Assembly: GCF_000407545.1 (NCBI RefSeq)
Contig: NZ_ASWH01000001.1
Coordinates: 124,001-188,000 of the forward strand
Length of the DNA stretch: 64,000 nucleotides
Source of the DNA: Enterococcus gilvus ATCC BAA-350
GTDB lineage: Bacteria > Bacillota > Bacilli > Lactobacillales > Enterococcaceae
Direction of reading: 5' to 3'
The notes under the pieces were generated by a model. That model had not been told where the DNA came from and made no database searches. It saw only the letters and a list, made by a program, of their open reading frames with translations. This document shows positions 51,182 to 61,162 of this stretch, in pieces. Made by a program: the position numbers and the translations under genes. Numbering within the stretch: the first letter of the stretch is position 1; each line of letters starts with the position of its first letter.

Positions 51182-51203
51182 GAAGTAAAAAAAGGGGTTT
51201 ACG

Positions 51204-51710
51204 ATGAGCAAACGTGGTTTTGAAGTAATTAAAGCGTATCAAGATAAGGCGATCCATTTGCCAAAACGAGCAACAAAGAATGCCGCAGGCTATGATTTTG
51301 AAGCGGGAGAAGATGTCGTGATCCCAGCGATTTGGAAGCAAGTGATCGCACACTTTACCAAAGGTGCAGAAGCATCCGAAAAAATCGTGAAACCCGTCCT
51401 TGTCCCAACAGGAATCAAGGCATATATGGGAGAAGATGAATACTTGCAGCTTGCCAATCGTTCAAGCAATCCGTTGAAACGATTCATTACATTAAGTAAC
51501 GGGATCGGCGTGATCGACAGCGATTACTACAATAATCCAGACAACGAAGGCCATATCATGTTCCAATTTTCAAACTTCGGCTTGACGGATATCACGATCA
51601 AAAAAGGTGAACGAATCGGGCAAGGAATTTTCTTGCCGTTTCTTAAAGCAGACAATGATGATGCAGATACAGAACGTAAAGGCGGATTTGGTTCGTCAGG
51701 AAAACAATAA
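51204..51710 (+). CDS. dut: Deoxyuridine 5'-triphosphate nucleotidohydrolase
   Basis: A 168-aa dUTPase with its five motifs: AGYDFEAG, RSSNPLKR, GVIDSDYYNN, GQGIF and GGFGSSGK. It converts dUTP to dUMP, keeping uracil out of DNA and feeding thymidylate synthesis. It has an insertion between motifs 1 and 2, common in lactic acid bacteria. AAAGGGG precedes the ATG. It is followed by radA after 27 bases. Confidence 0.92.
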   Translation: MSKRGFEVIKAYQDKAIHLPKRATKNAAGYDFEAGEDVVIPAIWKQVIAHFTKGAEASEKIVKPVLVPTGIKAYMGEDEYLQLANRSSNPLKRFITLSNGIGVIDSDYYNNPDNEGHIMFQFSNFGLTDITIKKGERIGQGIFLPFLKADNDDADTERKGGFGSSGKQ

Positions 51711-51737
51711 ATAAATTAAACGAGTGAGGCGAATGTT

Positions 51738-53111
51738 TTGGCAAAAAAATCCAAGACACAGTTTATCTGTCAGGAATGTGGGTATGTTTCGCCTAAATAT
51801 TTAGGTCGGTGCCCGAGTTGCGGCAATTGGAATACGATGGTGGAGGAAGTGGAACCCAATCACCCTGAAGACCGAAGAAATCGTGTCAGTCTAACGGGAG
51901 AACGTGCGACTCCGACCAAGTTAAAAGATGTCGTCTTTAAAAAAGAAACGCGGATTCAAACAGAATTAGCAGAATTGAATCGGGTTTTAGGCGGCGGCGT
52001 CGTTCCAGGGTCCTTGGTTTTGATCGGCGGAGATCCTGGGATCGGAAAGTCGACTTTGCTGCTGCAAGTTTCGCATCAATTAGCGGCGACGGGGGGCAAT
52101 GTGCTATACGTCTCGGGGGAAGAAAGCGCGCAGCAGATCAAGCTGCGGGCAGAACGCCTAGGGTCAAGCGACACGGATTTCTACCTGTATGCAGAGACAG
52201 ACATGGGAGAGATCAGTCGAACGATCGAGAATTTGAAGCCTGACTATGTAATCATCGACTCGATCCAAACCATGACCCAACCGGACATTACGAGTGTGGC
52301 AGGCTCGGTCAGTCAGGTTCGTGAAACGACAGCTGAATTATTGAAGCTGGCGAAAACGAACGGGATCGCCATTTTTATCGTTGGTCACGTTACAAAAGAA
52401 GGAAATATCGCCGGTCCGCGTATGTTGGAGCATATGGTAGATACAGTGCTGTATTTCGAAGGGGAGAAGCACCACAGCTTCCGTATCCTGCGAGCAGTCA
52501 AGAACCGTTTTGGCTCTACCAACGAGATCGGGATCTTTGAAATGCGGGAGCGCGGCCTGGTAGAAGTCGCGAATCCCTCTCAAGTGTTCTTAGAGGAGCG
52601 CTTGGAGGGGGCGACTGGATCAGCGATCGTTGTTGCGATGGAAGGCAGCCGGCCCATTTTGGTCGAAGTGCAGGCCTTAGTCACACCCACGGTTTTCGGC
52701 AATGCCAAGCGAACGACGACGGGGCTGGATTTCAACCGCGTGTCGTTGATCATGGCTGTTTTAGAAAAACGTGCCGGACTGCTGCTGCAAAATCAGGATG
52801 CCTATTTGAAGGCAGCCGGCGGCGTAAAATTAAATGAGCCCGCGATCGATTTAGCGGTAGCAATCGCCATTGCTTCCAGCTACAAAGAAAATGGAACGGA
52901 AGCGACAGAGTGCTTTATCGGCGAAATTGGTCTGACTGGTGAGATTCGTCGGGTCAACAGCATCGAGCAGCGAGTAAAAGAAGCCGGCAAATTAGGATTC
53001 AAAAAAATCTATCTGCCTAAAAATAATATGGGCGATTGGAAGCCGCCGAAAGGGATCGAATTGATTCCAGTGGCGACGCTAGGAGAAACATTAAGAAAAG
53101 TATTCCGTTAA
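51738..53111 (+). CDS. radA: DNA repair protein RadA
   Basis: A 457-aa protein: an N-terminal zinc finger (CQECGY...CPSCGNW), a RecA-like ATPase with Walker [11 protein letters not shown], the RadA motif KNRFGSTNE and a C-terminal Lon-like domain (from about 345). It processes recombination intermediates and assists natural transformation as a branch-migration helicase. The start is a TTG at 51738 (MAKKSKTQF), as in relatives; GTGAGG lies at suitable distance. Confidence 0.93.
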   Translation: MAKKSKTQFICQECGYVSPKYLGRCPSCGNWNTMVEEVEPNHPEDRRNRVSLTGERATPTKLKDVVFKKETRIQTELAELNRVLGGGVVPGSLVLIGGDPGIGKSTLLLQVSHQLAATGGNVLYVSGEESAQQIKLRAERLGSSDTDFYLYAETDMGEISRTIENLKPDYVIIDSIQTMTQPDITSVAGSVSQVRETTAELLKLAKTNGIAIFIVGHVTKEGNIAGPRMLEHMVDTVLYFEGEKHHSFRILRAVKNRFGSTNEIGIFEMRERGLVEVANPSQVFLEERLEGATGSAIVVAMEGSRPILVEVQALVTPTVFGNAKRTTTGLDFNRVSLIMAVLEKRAGLLLQNQDAYLKAAGGVKLNEPAIDLAVAIAIASSYKENGTEATECFIGEIGLTGEIRRVNSIEQRVKEAGKLGFKKIYLPKNNMGDWKPPKGIELIPVATLGETLRKVFR

Positions 53112-53120
53112 TAAGCGGCA

Positions 53121-53150
53121 GTGCCGGCAACCATTCCGGCACGCCCTTTA
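53121..53150 (+). terminator. Hairpin after radA (weak terminator)
   Basis: GTGCCGG (53121-53127) and CCGGCAC (53136-53142) followed by GCCCTTTA. The T-run is short, so partial read-through into yacL is likely. Confidence 0.5.
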
Positions 53151-53196
53151 ACTAAAAGTTTTACAAATACAAGGAATAGAATTTAGGAGGGATGGC

Positions 53197-54351
53197 ATGC
53201 AAAAACGTGTGTTAACAATAATCATCGCGTTGATCGGGATCAGCTTAGGGATCACATTTTTACCTGTGGCATGGCTGGCGATCGGTTATCAAGACAACAT
53301 GTGGTTGAATAATTCATTTACGAATGGCCTAATCGGTGCAATTATTTTTTATATTATTTCTTTGGCGATCGTAGAACCAATCACAGTTGGTGTAAAAAAA
53401 ATCGAGAAACAATTAAATGAATTGAGTTTGACGTATATCTTATTCGGAGTGGTCGGTGCGATCTTAGGACTGACGCTGGGATTGATCGGGACAACACCCC
53501 TGTATCAAATCCCGATTCCGTTTATCAACAGCGCCTTACCGATCTTGATCATGCTTCTATTAGGATACCTAGGTTTCCGAATGGGAACGACACGGATCGA
53601 TGAGTTGAAGAAATTTTTCGGCGGCAGAAGCAAAAAAGCAGAGTCGAATGAAGGCGAAGTGCTTGAGCGCAAGGCCGACGATCATTTCCATAAGTATAAG
53701 ATCTTAGATACGAGCGTGATCATTGACGGGCGGATCTATGACATCGCGAAGACAGGATTTTTGGAAGGCGTTTTGATGATTCCGAATTTCGTGCTGTATG
53801 AATTGCAATACATTGCTGATTCTGGAGATAGTTTGAAACGAGTGCGTGGGCGCCGCGGACTGGATATTTTGAATTCGCTGCAAAAAGAAGAAGGCATCTC
53901 AGTTGAGATGTACGATGGCGACTTTGAAGATATCAGCGAAGTGGACAGCAAGCTGATTAAATTGGCGAAGCTGTTAGATGGCGTGATCGTTACAAATGAC
54001 TACAATCTAAACAAAGTTTCTGAGTTCCAAAACGTGGCGGTCTTGAATATCAATGCCTTAGCAAATGCCGTCAAGCCAGTCGTGATCCCAGGCGAGAACA
54101 TGAATGTTTTAGTGGTAAAAGCTGGAACGGAGCGCCAACAAGGGGTGGCGTATTTGGATGATGGAACGATGGTCGTTGTCGAAGACGGTCAGCATTATAT
54201 GAACGAACACATCGAAGTGGTCGTAACGAGTGCGTTACAGACAGCCGCTGGTCGAATGATTTTTGCAAAACCGGCGCATTCCAGCCGCAACATCAAAGAC
54301 GATTCACCGAAGGAAAAGTTGGATTATACCAATGACAAGGCAGGGAAATAA
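53197..54351 (+). CDS. yacL: PIN/TRAM-domain membrane protein (YacL)
   Basis: A 384-aa protein with four N-terminal spans (to about 145), a PIN nuclease-type domain (about 170-285, KILDTSVIIDGRIYDIA with its acidic residues, VTNDYNLN) and a C-terminal TRAM domain (about 300-360). The function of YacL is unsettled, though RNA cleavage or binding at the membrane is likely. The position after radA is the conserved one in Bacillota. disA, often between them in bacilli, is missing here. Confidence 0.88.
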   Translation: MQKRVLTIIIALIGISLGITFLPVAWLAIGYQDNMWLNNSFTNGLIGAIIFYIISLAIVEPITVGVKKIEKQLNELSLTYILFGVVGAILGLTLGLIGTTPLYQIPIPFINSALPILIMLLLGYLGFRMGTTRIDELKKFFGGRSKKAESNEGEVLERKADDHFHKYKILDTSVIIDGRIYDIAKTGFLEGVLMIPNFVLYELQYIADSGDSLKRVRGRRGLDILNSLQKEEGISVEMYDGDFEDISEVDSKLIKLAKLLDGVIVTNDYNLNKVSEFQNVAVLNINALANAVKPVVIPGENMNVLVVKAGTERQQGVAYLDDGTMVVVEDGQHYMNEHIEVVVTSALQTAAGRMIFAKPAHSSRNIKDDSPKEKLDYTNDKAGK

Positions 54352-54448
54352 CAGTCCAGCTTTACTAAACAGTGGATTGATTGTACAATTTGGAGTGAGT
54401 AGCAAATGCTTTTCAATTTGCTAAATAAGCGGAAAGAGGAACTAATAT

Positions 54449-55906
54449 ATGTCAAAAATTCGTGTGCGCTATGCACCAAGTCCAACAGGACACCTACACA
54501 TTGGAAATGCGCGAACAGCATTGTTCAACTATCTGTTTGCCCGTCATAACGATGGGGAGTTCATCATTCGGATCGAGGATACTGATTTAAAAAGAAACAT
54601 CGAGGATGGCGAGAAAAGTCAGTTAGAGAATTTGGCTTGGTTAGGGATCAACTGGGACGAATCACCAGCGAATCCTGGAGAATATGGTCCTTACCGTCAA
54701 TCTGAGCGTCGTGAAATTTATCAACCCTTGATCGACCAATTACTTGCCAGCAATTTAGCGTATAAATGCTACTGTACATCAGAAGAGCTGGAAGAAGAGC
54801 GTGAAGCGCAGCGTGCCCGTGGCGAGATGCCTCATTACTCAGGCAAATGTGCCAATCTGACTCCTGAAGAACAAGCGGAGAAGGAAGCACAAGGGTTAGA
54901 ACCTGTGATTCGTTTCCGTGTTCCTCGCAACACGAGCTTTGCATTTGATGACATGGTCAAAGGCGAGATCAGTTTTGAATCGGATAACGTCGGCGGCGAC
55001 TTCATCATTCAAAAACGTGACGGCATGCCAACGTATAATTTTGCGGTAGCAGTGGACGATCATTTGATGAAGATCACTCATGTTTTACGTGGGGATGACC
55101 ATATCGCCAATACACCAAAACAATTGATGATCTATGATGCTTTCGGATGGCCGCGTCCAACGTTTGGTCATATGACTCTGATCATCAATAGTGAAACAGG
55201 TAAAAAATTAAGCAAACGCGATGAAAGCATTTTGCAGTTTATCGAACAATACCGCGAATTGGGCTACTTGCCAGAAGCGATGTTCAACTTTATTACATTA
55301 TTGGGCTGGTCACCGGTAGGCGAAGACGAAATCTTCTCGCAAGAAGAACTGATCAAGATTTTTGATACCGATCGTTTGAGCAAATCACCAGCAGCATTTG
55401 ATCCGAAGAAACTTGAATGGGTCAATAACCATTATATTAAAGCGATGGATTTGGATACCTTCGCTGAACTATGCTTGCCTTATTTGATCAAGGCTGGTAA
55501 AGTCGAAAAAAATCCAACACCTGAACACAAAGAATGGGTAAAACGCGTTGTTAGCCTATACCAACCACAAATGAGCTACGCTGCAGAAATTACGGAAGTA
55601 TCCAGTCTTTTCTTCCAAGACCATCTAGAATTGGATGAAGCCGCAAAAGAAGTCCTAGCCGGAGAAGGTGTTCCGACAGTATTAGCGGCATTCAAGGCGC
55701 AATTAGAAGCGATGGATACAGTCGATGCTGCCAGCGTCTTAGCAGCGATCAAAGCAGTACAAAAAGAAACAGGCATCAAAGGAAAGAACCTTTGGATGCC
55801 GATCCGTGTAGCAGTCAGCGGTGTGACACATGGACCAGAATTGCCAGAAACGGTTGAATTATTAGGCAAAGAAAAAGCCTTATCACATTTAGATCAAGTT
55901 ATGTAA
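54449..55906 (+). CDS. gltX: Glutamyl-tRNA synthetase
   Basis: A 485-aa class I synthetase: the HIGH region [21 protein letters not shown], the KMSKS-like loop KLSKRDES (about residue 253) and a C-terminal anticodon-binding part. In organisms without GlnRS it also charges tRNA-Gln, with later amidation. It stands in the conserved position before cysE and cysS. The ATG at 54449 is preceded by AGAGG. Confidence 0.95.
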   Translation: MSKIRVRYAPSPTGHLHIGNARTALFNYLFARHNDGEFIIRIEDTDLKRNIEDGEKSQLENLAWLGINWDESPANPGEYGPYRQSERREIYQPLIDQLLASNLAYKCYCTSEELEEEREAQRARGEMPHYSGKCANLTPEEQAEKEAQGLEPVIRFRVPRNTSFAFDDMVKGEISFESDNVGGDFIIQKRDGMPTYNFAVAVDDHLMKITHVLRGDDHIANTPKQLMIYDAFGWPRPTFGHMTLIINSETGKKLSKRDESILQFIEQYRELGYLPEAMFNFITLLGWSPVGEDEIFSQEELIKIFDTDRLSKSPAAFDPKKLEWVNNHYIKAMDLDTFAELCLPYLIKAGKVEKNPTPEHKEWVKRVVSLYQPQMSYAAEITEVSSLFFQDHLELDEAAKEVLAGEGVPTVLAAFKAQLEAMDTVDAASVLAAIKAVQKETGIKGKNLWMPIRVAVSGVTHGPELPETVELLGKEKALSHLDQVM

Positions 55907-55927
55907 ACACATAGAAGAGAAGAAGTA

Positions 55928-56125
55928 GCAAGCGGAGATGTTCCAGAGAGATTGCGGGTGGTGGAAGCAATCATATCAACGCTTACGAAATGCATCTCCG
56001 AGTGGCCTTGGCGACACGTAGTCAAGGACGGTTCACAGACGTTACCTGTTTCAAGGCAGAAATTGCAAACAAAAGTGGGACCACGTAAAAGCGTCTTTTG
56101 AGGAAACTCAAAAGACGCTTTTTTT
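55928..56125 (+). promoter_or_regulatory. T-box leader (cysteine-specific) controlling cysE-cysS
   Basis: Stem I base GCGGAGATG (about 55932-55940) and CATCTCCG (about 55993-56000) enclose the AGAGAG and GGTGG elements. The specifier codon reads TGC at 55991-55993 (GAAATGCATC), i.e. cysteine. The T-box sequence AAGTGGGACCACG is at 56073-56085. The terminator AAGCGTCTTTTGAG / CTCAAAAGACGCTT with T7 is at 56089-56125. Uncharged tRNA-Cys would stabilise the antiterminator and let transcription continue to cysE-cysS. Confidence 0.92.
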
Positions 56126-56426
56126 GCCAGTTTTTCTTCACGCTTTAGCGTGAGTAGAAAAATGGTATGCGTAATGAAGATGAAGGTCATTTTTCGCTCT
56201 GTGAAAAATGATTGCCTTAAACAGAATTAGCTGTCAGTTATGCTTTTTGCAGTATATAAGGTTTGATGGGAATTTATAGATACTTATCAAAATGAGGAAC
56301 AAGCTGTTTAGCCTAATGATAGGCGTGATGAAAATCAAACAAACTTTTTCGTTTTTTGAAAAAGTTAGATCATTAAATTGAATTAGCTGCCAGTTTTTCT
56401 TCACGCTTTAGCGTGAGTAGAAAATT
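56126..56426 (+). repeat. Double-hairpin repeat array, copies 5-7 (full, diverged, half) between T-box and cysE
   Basis: Copy 5 (56126-56230): GCCAG, hairpin TTTTTCTTCACGC / GCGTGAGTAGAAAAA with TTTA loop, linker TGGTATGCGTAATGA, hairpin GGTCATTTTTC / GAAAAATGATTGCC. Copy 6 (56231-56388) is expanded in its first part but keeps GGCGTGATGA and a second hairpin AACTTTTTC / GAAAAAGTT. Copy 7 (56389-56426) holds only the first hairpin. The array begins at the last T of the T-box terminator and lies inside the cysES transcript. Confidence 0.8.
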
Positions 56427-56487
56427 GTAACTTTGTTGAAGGTTTTAGGAGTTGGGAAACTAAAAATAAAAAAAGGGGTTGAAGTAC

Positions 56488-57021
56488 ATGGGATGGTGGC
56501 AAGAAGCGATCGAGGCAGCAAAAAGAAATGACCCGGCAGTTCGAACAGGTGCAGAAGTGGTACTTACATATCCGGGTGTGCATGCGTTATTTTTTCATAA
56601 GCTCTCACATTTTCTTTATCGGCACCAGTGGTTTTTGTTGGCACGAATGCATTCTCAATTTTGGCGGTTTTTGACAGGGATTGAGATTCATCCAGGTGCT
56701 AAGATCGCGCCCGGGGTTTTTATTGATCACGGAATGGGTGTCGTGATCGGTGAAACAGCGGAAATTGAGCGGGACGTTGTTTTATTTCATGGGGTGACCT
56801 TAGGCGGAACAGGAAAAGACACGGGAAAACGCCATCCGACGGTACGTCGAGGGGCTTTTATCTCGGCGAATGCACAAATATTGGGACCGATCGAAATTGG
56901 TGAACGGGTAAAAATTGGCGCTGGTGCTGTCGTTTTGAATAACATACCGGCAGATGCGACTGCGGTAGGGGTACCGGCAAAAGTAGTTAGAATAAAAGGG
57001 GAGAAGGTAAAACATGATTAA
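56488..57021 (+). CDS. cysE: Serine O-acetyltransferase
   Basis: A 177-aa left-handed beta-helix enzyme with hexapeptide repeats ([27 protein letters not shown] in parts) and the acetyltransferase site [16 protein letters not shown]. It makes O-acetylserine for cysteine synthesis. The ATG at 56488 is chosen (MGWWQEA as in relatives, with AAAGGGG nine bases before). The in-frame TTG at 56479 has no such spacing. It overlaps cysS by eight bases. Control by the Cys T-box is expected. Confidence 0.92.
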   Translation: MGWWQEAIEAAKRNDPAVRTGAEVVLTYPGVHALFFHKLSHFLYRHQWFLLARMHSQFWRFLTGIEIHPGAKIAPGVFIDHGMGVVIGETAEIERDVVLFHGVTLGGTGKDTGKRHPTVRRGAFISANAQILGPIEIGERVKIGAGAVVLNNIPADATAVGVPAKVVRIKGEKVKHD

Positions 57022-58423
57022 AATACACAACACAATGACACGAGAAAAAGAGCTTTTTAAACCGATCGAAGAAAATAAAGTCCGTATGTATGTCTGCGGA
57101 CCTACCGTATATAACTATATCCATATCGGCAATGCCCGCAGTACGATTGCATTTGACGTGATCCGACGTTATTTTGAGTACCGCGGCTATGAAGTGAATT
57201 ATGTATCGAATTTTACGGATGTCGATGACAAAATCATCAAAGCAGCGAAAGAATTAGCGATCACTGCGCCAGAAGTTGCGGATCGATTCATCGCGGCGTT
57301 TGAAGAGGATACGGCAGCATTGAATGTGAAGCCTGCGACTTTGCATCCGCGAGTGATCAATCATATTCCTGATATCATCACGTTCATCGAGGCGTTGGTG
57401 GAAAAAGGATACGCTTATGAGGCGAAAGGCGATGTCTATTACCGTACACGCAAATTTGAACATTATGGTGAATTAAGCGACCAATCGATTGATGAGCTAG
57501 AAGTCGGAGCGAGTCAGCGAACAGGAGCAGAACAAGCAATCAAGGAAGACCCATTGGATTTTGCGCTATGGAAAAGTGCGAAGCCGGAGGAGATTTCATG
57601 GGAATCGCCATGGGGCGAAGGACGTCCGGGCTGGCACATTGAATGCTCGGTCATGGCCACGAAGCATTTAGGGAACACGATCGATATTCATGGCGGCGGT
57701 CAAGACTTGGAATTTCCGCATCATGAAAACGAGATCGCACAGAGCGAAGCGAAGACAGGCCAGCGATTTGCCAACTACTGGATGCACAATGGCTATGTGA
57801 CGATCGGAGAAGACGACGCGAAAATGAGCAAGTCCCTCGGCAATTTCGTAACAGTCCATGATTTAGTCAAAGAGATCGACCCGCAGGTTTTGCGTTTCTT
57901 CATGGCAACGACGCAGTACCGTCGTCCGATCCGCTACAGCGAAGCAACGATGAAGGATGCACAGGCGAATCTACAAAAATTACGCACAGCCTTTGAGAAT
58001 GCGACCTTCCGCCAAGGAACTGCGGAAGCAGCATTAGCGGATGATCCAGAAAAATTGGCTGAATTGGCTGCATTAAAAGCGCGTTTTATTGAAGAGATGG
58101 ATGATGACTTCAACGCCGCAAATGGGATCACCGTCGTCTATGAAGCCGCAAAATGGTTGAATAATTATAGCGAACAGGAAACGGTCTCGCTAGCCGTATT
58201 AACGAATGCGCTGGAAGAATTCACGAAAATGCTGGCGGTCTTCGGGATCGAATTCCAAACAGCCGGATTACTGGACGAAGAAGTGGATCAATTGATCGAA
58301 GAACGCAATCAAGCGCGCAAAGACAAAAACTTTGCCCGCAGTGATGAGATCCGCGATCAGTTGAAGGAACAAGGAATTATTTTAGAAGACACCCCTCAAG
58401 GCGTCCGTTGGAGACGAGCATAA
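57014..58423 (+). CDS. cysS: Cysteinyl-tRNA synthetase
   Basis: A 469-aa class I synthetase: the HIGH motif as YIHIGNARS, zinc ligands CGPTVYN and WHIECSVMA...HHENEIAQ, and the KMSKS loop [10 protein letters not shown]. It charges tRNA-Cys. Its product senses the same cysteine pool that the T-box upstream monitors. AAGGTAAAAC precedes the ATG, inside the cysE 3' end. Confidence 0.95.
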   Translation: MIKIHNTMTREKELFKPIEENKVRMYVCGPTVYNYIHIGNARSTIAFDVIRRYFEYRGYEVNYVSNFTDVDDKIIKAAKELAITAPEVADRFIAAFEEDTAALNVKPATLHPRVINHIPDIITFIEALVEKGYAYEAKGDVYYRTRKFEHYGELSDQSIDELEVGASQRTGAEQAIKEDPLDFALWKSAKPEEISWESPWGEGRPGWHIECSVMATKHLGNTIDIHGGGQDLEFPHHENEIAQSEAKTGQRFANYWMHNGYVTIGEDDAKMSKSLGNFVTVHDLVKEIDPQVLRFFMATTQYRRPIRYSEATMKDAQANLQKLRTAFENATFRQGTAEAALADDPEKLAELAALKARFIEEMDDDFNAANGITVVYEAAKWLNNYSEQETVSLAVLTNALEEFTKMLAVFGIEFQTAGLLDEEVDQLIEERNQARKDKNFARSDEIRDQLKEQGIILEDTPQGVRWRRA

Positions 58424-58821
58424 TGACAGATTATAAACAGTTAAACGCACTAGCACTTGCCTATGTTGGCGATGCGATCTATGAAACGTATGTACGGGAC
58501 TTTCTGGTACGAAACGGCCAGACCCGTCCGAATAAGCTGCACCATATGGCTACACACTATGTTTCCGCTAAGGCTCAAGCAACACTGATCCAAAAAATGA
58601 TGGATGATGGTATGCTGACAGAAGAAGAACAGGGAATCTATCGCCGTGGACGCAATGCGAAAAGTTATACCTCCGCTAAGAATACGGATATTATGACGTA
58701 CCGCATGTCTACTGGATTTGAAGCATTGATGGGTTATCTGCATTTATTGGAACGAAACGAGCGATTGGAAGAACTGATCGCGTGGTGTTTAGAGAAAGCG
58801 GGCGAAGCAAATGAAGGATAA
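58423..58821 (+). CDS. mrnC: Mini-ribonuclease III
   Basis: A 132-aa RNase III-type domain without a dsRNA-binding domain: LALAYVGDAIYETYVRD is the catalytic signature, with a later YRRGRNAKS and EALMGYLHLL. It matures 23S rRNA ends. The ATG at 58423 overlaps the cysS stop (TAATG), so translation is coupled. The upstream in-frame TTG at 58408 is not needed. Confidence 0.92.
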   Translation: MTDYKQLNALALAYVGDAIYETYVRDFLVRNGQTRPNKLHHMATHYVSAKAQATLIQKMMDDGMLTEEEQGIYRRGRNAKSYTSAKNTDIMTYRMSTGFEALMGYLHLLERNERLEELIAWCLEKAGEANEG

Positions 58822-59647
58822 AAAACAACGACGAGGAAATGACCGTCGCAATCAGCGAAAAAATGACCGGCAAAACGATCGGCGCAGAGAACCGGCAGAA
58901 CTCGCCGAAGTAGAAGAAAATAATTTTGTTTTTGGGCATCATGCCAGTGTCGAAGCGTTACAAGCGGGTCGAGGAAACAAGTTATTCATGCAAGAAGATG
59001 CTCATGGAGACAAGATCGACCAATTAAAGAGTCTCGCAAAAGAGCAAGCAGTGCCCGTCAAATGGGTACCAAAACAAAAATTAGATACGTTAAGCGACGG
59101 CGGTGTGCATCAAGGGATCGTTTTAGGGATCACGCCCTATGAATACTTGACGCTGGAGGATTTGATGGCGAAGACGGCGACGGAAGAAGCGCCCTTCTTA
59201 CTGATTTTAGACAGTTTAGAAGACCCGCATAATTTCGGATCGATTTTACGTACAGCAGATGCCAGCGGGGTTTCTGGAGTGATCATTCCGAAGCACCGTT
59301 CAGTAGGGATCACGCCTGTTGTAACGAAGGCGTCCACCGGGGCCGTAGAATACGTACCGATCGCGCGGGTGACCAATTTAGCTCAGAGTATCAAGCAGTT
59401 AAAAGAAGCGGGCTATTGGGTCTTCGGAACGGATATGGACGGCACGGATTATCGTCAATGGAAAGTGACGGGGCCTATCGCTCTGATCATCGGAAATGAA
59501 GGCAAAGGCATGAGCGCGGGATTGAAAAAAGACGTCGATGAGATGCTGACGATTCCCATGACGGGCCACGTTCAAAGCTTGAATGCGGGTGTGGCGGCAG
59601 GTCTTTTGATGTACGAAGTCTTTCGGAAGCGAAGTGGTACGCAATGA
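58811..59647 (+). CDS. rlmB: 23S rRNA (guanosine-2'-O-)-methyltransferase RlmB
   Basis: A 278-aa SpoU/TrmH-family methyltransferase. A basic, low-complexity N-terminus (KDKKQRRGNDRRNQRKND) is followed by the substrate-binding domain FVFGHHASVEAL and the knotted catalytic domain with LILDSLEDPHNFGSILRTAD, IGNEGKGMS and IPMTGHVQSLNAGVAAGLLMYE. It methylates G2251 (E. coli numbering) of 23S rRNA. It overlaps mrnC by eleven bases. Confidence 0.93.
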   Translation: MKDKKQRRGNDRRNQRKNDRQNDRRREPAELAEVEENNFVFGHHASVEALQAGRGNKLFMQEDAHGDKIDQLKSLAKEQAVPVKWVPKQKLDTLSDGGVHQGIVLGITPYEYLTLEDLMAKTATEEAPFLLILDSLEDPHNFGSILRTADASGVSGVIIPKHRSVGITPVVTKASTGAVEYVPIARVTNLAQSIKQLKEAGYWVFGTDMDGTDYRQWKVTGPIALIIGNEGKGMSAGLKKDVDEMLTIPMTGHVQSLNAGVAAGLLMYEVFRKRSGTQ

Positions 59648-60171
59648 AAAAACAATTGTTGATCGTTGACGGCTACAACATGATCGGTGCCTGGCCAGAG
59701 CTGACCGCATTGAAAAATCAAGACCGTTTAGAAGAAGCACGGGAAGCCTTGCTTTTTCGATTATCAAATTTCGCGAAATACCAAGGATTGGAAACAATCG
59801 TGGTGTTTGATGCGCAATTTGTTCCTGGGGTTACGCAAAGCTATAAGAAATACCAACTGACGGTCGTTTTTACAAAAGAGGACGAGACAGCCGACAGCTA
59901 CATTGAACGTATCGCGGGGGAATTAAACGATCGACTGACCCAAGTGACGGTAGCGACGAGTGACCTTGCGGAGCAATGGACCATTTTTTCTCAAGGGGCG
60001 CTGCGCACCTCTGCGCGTGAACTGTACAAGACGGTCCAACAGACAGAGGACCTGATTACTGGGGACACAAAAGATACGCATTTTAAAAATTTTCGCCGAA
60101 ATTCTCCGTGGAATAATGAACAATTGCAAAAATTGTCCCACAAATTGGACGAATTGAGCAATAAAAAATAA
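59644..60171 (+). CDS. rae1: NYN-domain ribosome-associated ribonuclease (YacP/Rae1)
   Basis: A 175-aa NYN (PIN-like) nuclease: opening LLIVDGYNMIGAWPEL with the first catalytic Asp, VVFDAQFVPG, and ADSYIERIAGELN. In B. subtilis Rae1 enters the ribosomal A site and cleaves certain mRNAs. It overlaps rlmB by four bases (ATGA). Confidence 0.9.
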   Translation: MKKQLLIVDGYNMIGAWPELTALKNQDRLEEAREALLFRLSNFAKYQGLETIVVFDAQFVPGVTQSYKKYQLTVVFTKEDETADSYIERIAGELNDRLTQVTVATSDLAEQWTIFSQGALRTSARELYKTVQQTEDLITGDTKDTHFKNFRRNSPWNNEQLQKLSHKLDELSNKK

Positions 60172-60242
60172 ATTGCCCATTTACTCTCCAATCTCCCCTT
60201 TTTAATGTGTATGCTCTTACATATCAGAAAGGAGAGGGAAAA

Positions 60243-60773
60243 ATGGAAGTACAGGCTTTTGAGAAAACATTTATTCAATATTTGCCGATTGTGTATAAAA
60301 TGCAGTCACGTTATTTGATCAAGGGATTCGATTCTGATGATTGGCTGCAAGAAGGGCGGATCGCGTTAAATGATGCGCTGCGCAGTTACCAAAAGGGCTA
60401 TGGAACGACATTTGGACTCTACTATAAGATGATTTTTGAGAACCGTGTTCGTTCCCTTATACGCCGTCAGCAAGCAAAAAAACGCTTGATCTATCAGCAG
60501 GCGGTATCGATCGAAAAAGTGAGTGGTGAGCGTTACAACACGTATTTCAAGTACCATGATTGCATGGAGGAAAATGTCTGCATCAGTGACGTATTATTGT
60601 CCGGGGAAATCTGGTTCTCTCCTTTAGAAAACCATGTCTTGCTTTACTATTTAAGAGGCGAAGAGCCGGAAGTAATTGCGCAGCGTCTGAATCGATCGGT
60701 GAAGAAAATCAACAATGCGCTCTGTCGTGCGAAAAAGAAAATAAAAGAGAAGCTGTATGAAGAAGAGGAATGA
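60243..60773 (+). CDS. sigH: Sigma-70 family RNA polymerase sigma factor (SigH-like)
   Basis: A 176-aa small sigma factor: region 2 (FIQYLPIVYKMQSRYLIKGFDSDDWLQEGRIALNDAL in parts) and a region 4-like helix-turn-helix (YYLRGEEPEVIAQRLNRSVKKINNALCRAKKKI). Its place after yacP equals that of sigH in bacilli and of comX-type factors in relatives, where it drives competence or stationary-phase genes. Its role in enterococci is less known. The ATG at 60243 follows AAAGGAGAGG. Confidence 0.85.
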   Translation: MEVQAFEKTFIQYLPIVYKMQSRYLIKGFDSDDWLQEGRIALNDALRSYQKGYGTTFGLYYKMIFENRVRSLIRRQQAKKRLIYQQAVSIEKVSGERYNTYFKYHDCMEENVCISDVLLSGEIWFSPLENHVLLYYLRGEEPEVIAQRLNRSVKKINNALCRAKKKIKEKLYEEEE

Positions 60774-60836
60774 GCAAGGGACATCCTAGAGACCCCTCGA
60801 AGGAAAAGTTGCAAATTTTTTTATCTTATGATAACA

Positions 60837-60864
60837 TTGAAAAGTTTTGAATTTGTGCTATAAT
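60837..60864 (+). promoter_or_regulatory. veg promoter
   Basis: TTGAAA (60837-60842), a 16-base spacer and TATAAT (60859-60864) with TGC directly before the -10 (extended). It lies 20 bases upstream of the veg start codon. Confidence 0.8.
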
Positions 60865-60883
60865 GTATGTTGAGGTGAACTGT

Positions 60884-61129
60884 ATGCCAACAACTTTAGC
60901 GTCTATCAAGAAAAACTTGGAAGATCGTATTGGTGCTCCAATCATGCTCGTCGCTCAAACAGGACGCAAGCGTCAAACACAGCGTAAAGGGATCTTAACT
61001 GAGACATACCCTTCCGTATTCGTCGTTGATTTGGACCCAGAAGAGAATTCTTTCGAACGTGTTTCATACAGCTATTCCGATGTATTGACTCGCACAGTAG
61101 AAATCGAATTTCTAACAGAAGCAATTTAA
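60884..61129 (+). CDS. veg: Veg protein
   Basis: An 81-aa protein starting MPTTLASIKKNLEDRIGAPIML, with GRKRQTQRKGILTETYPSVFVV, the Veg-family pattern (SH3-like barrel). In B. subtilis Veg is abundant and promotes biofilm gene expression. GAGGTGAAC lies before the ATG at 60884. The in-frame start at 60863 would lie within the promoter -10. Confidence 0.92.
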   Translation: MPTTLASIKKNLEDRIGAPIMLVAQTGRKRQTQRKGILTETYPSVFVVDLDPEENSFERVSYSYSDVLTRTVEIEFLTEAI

Positions 61130-61162
61130 AAACCATGGAGCAAAGGCTCCATGGTTTTTATT
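61130..61162. terminator. Bidirectional terminator between veg and mscL
   Basis: AAACCATGGAGC (61130-61141) and GCTCCATGGTTT (61146-61157), four-base loop, with T- and A-runs outside. It ends veg on plus and mscL on minus. Confidence 0.92.
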
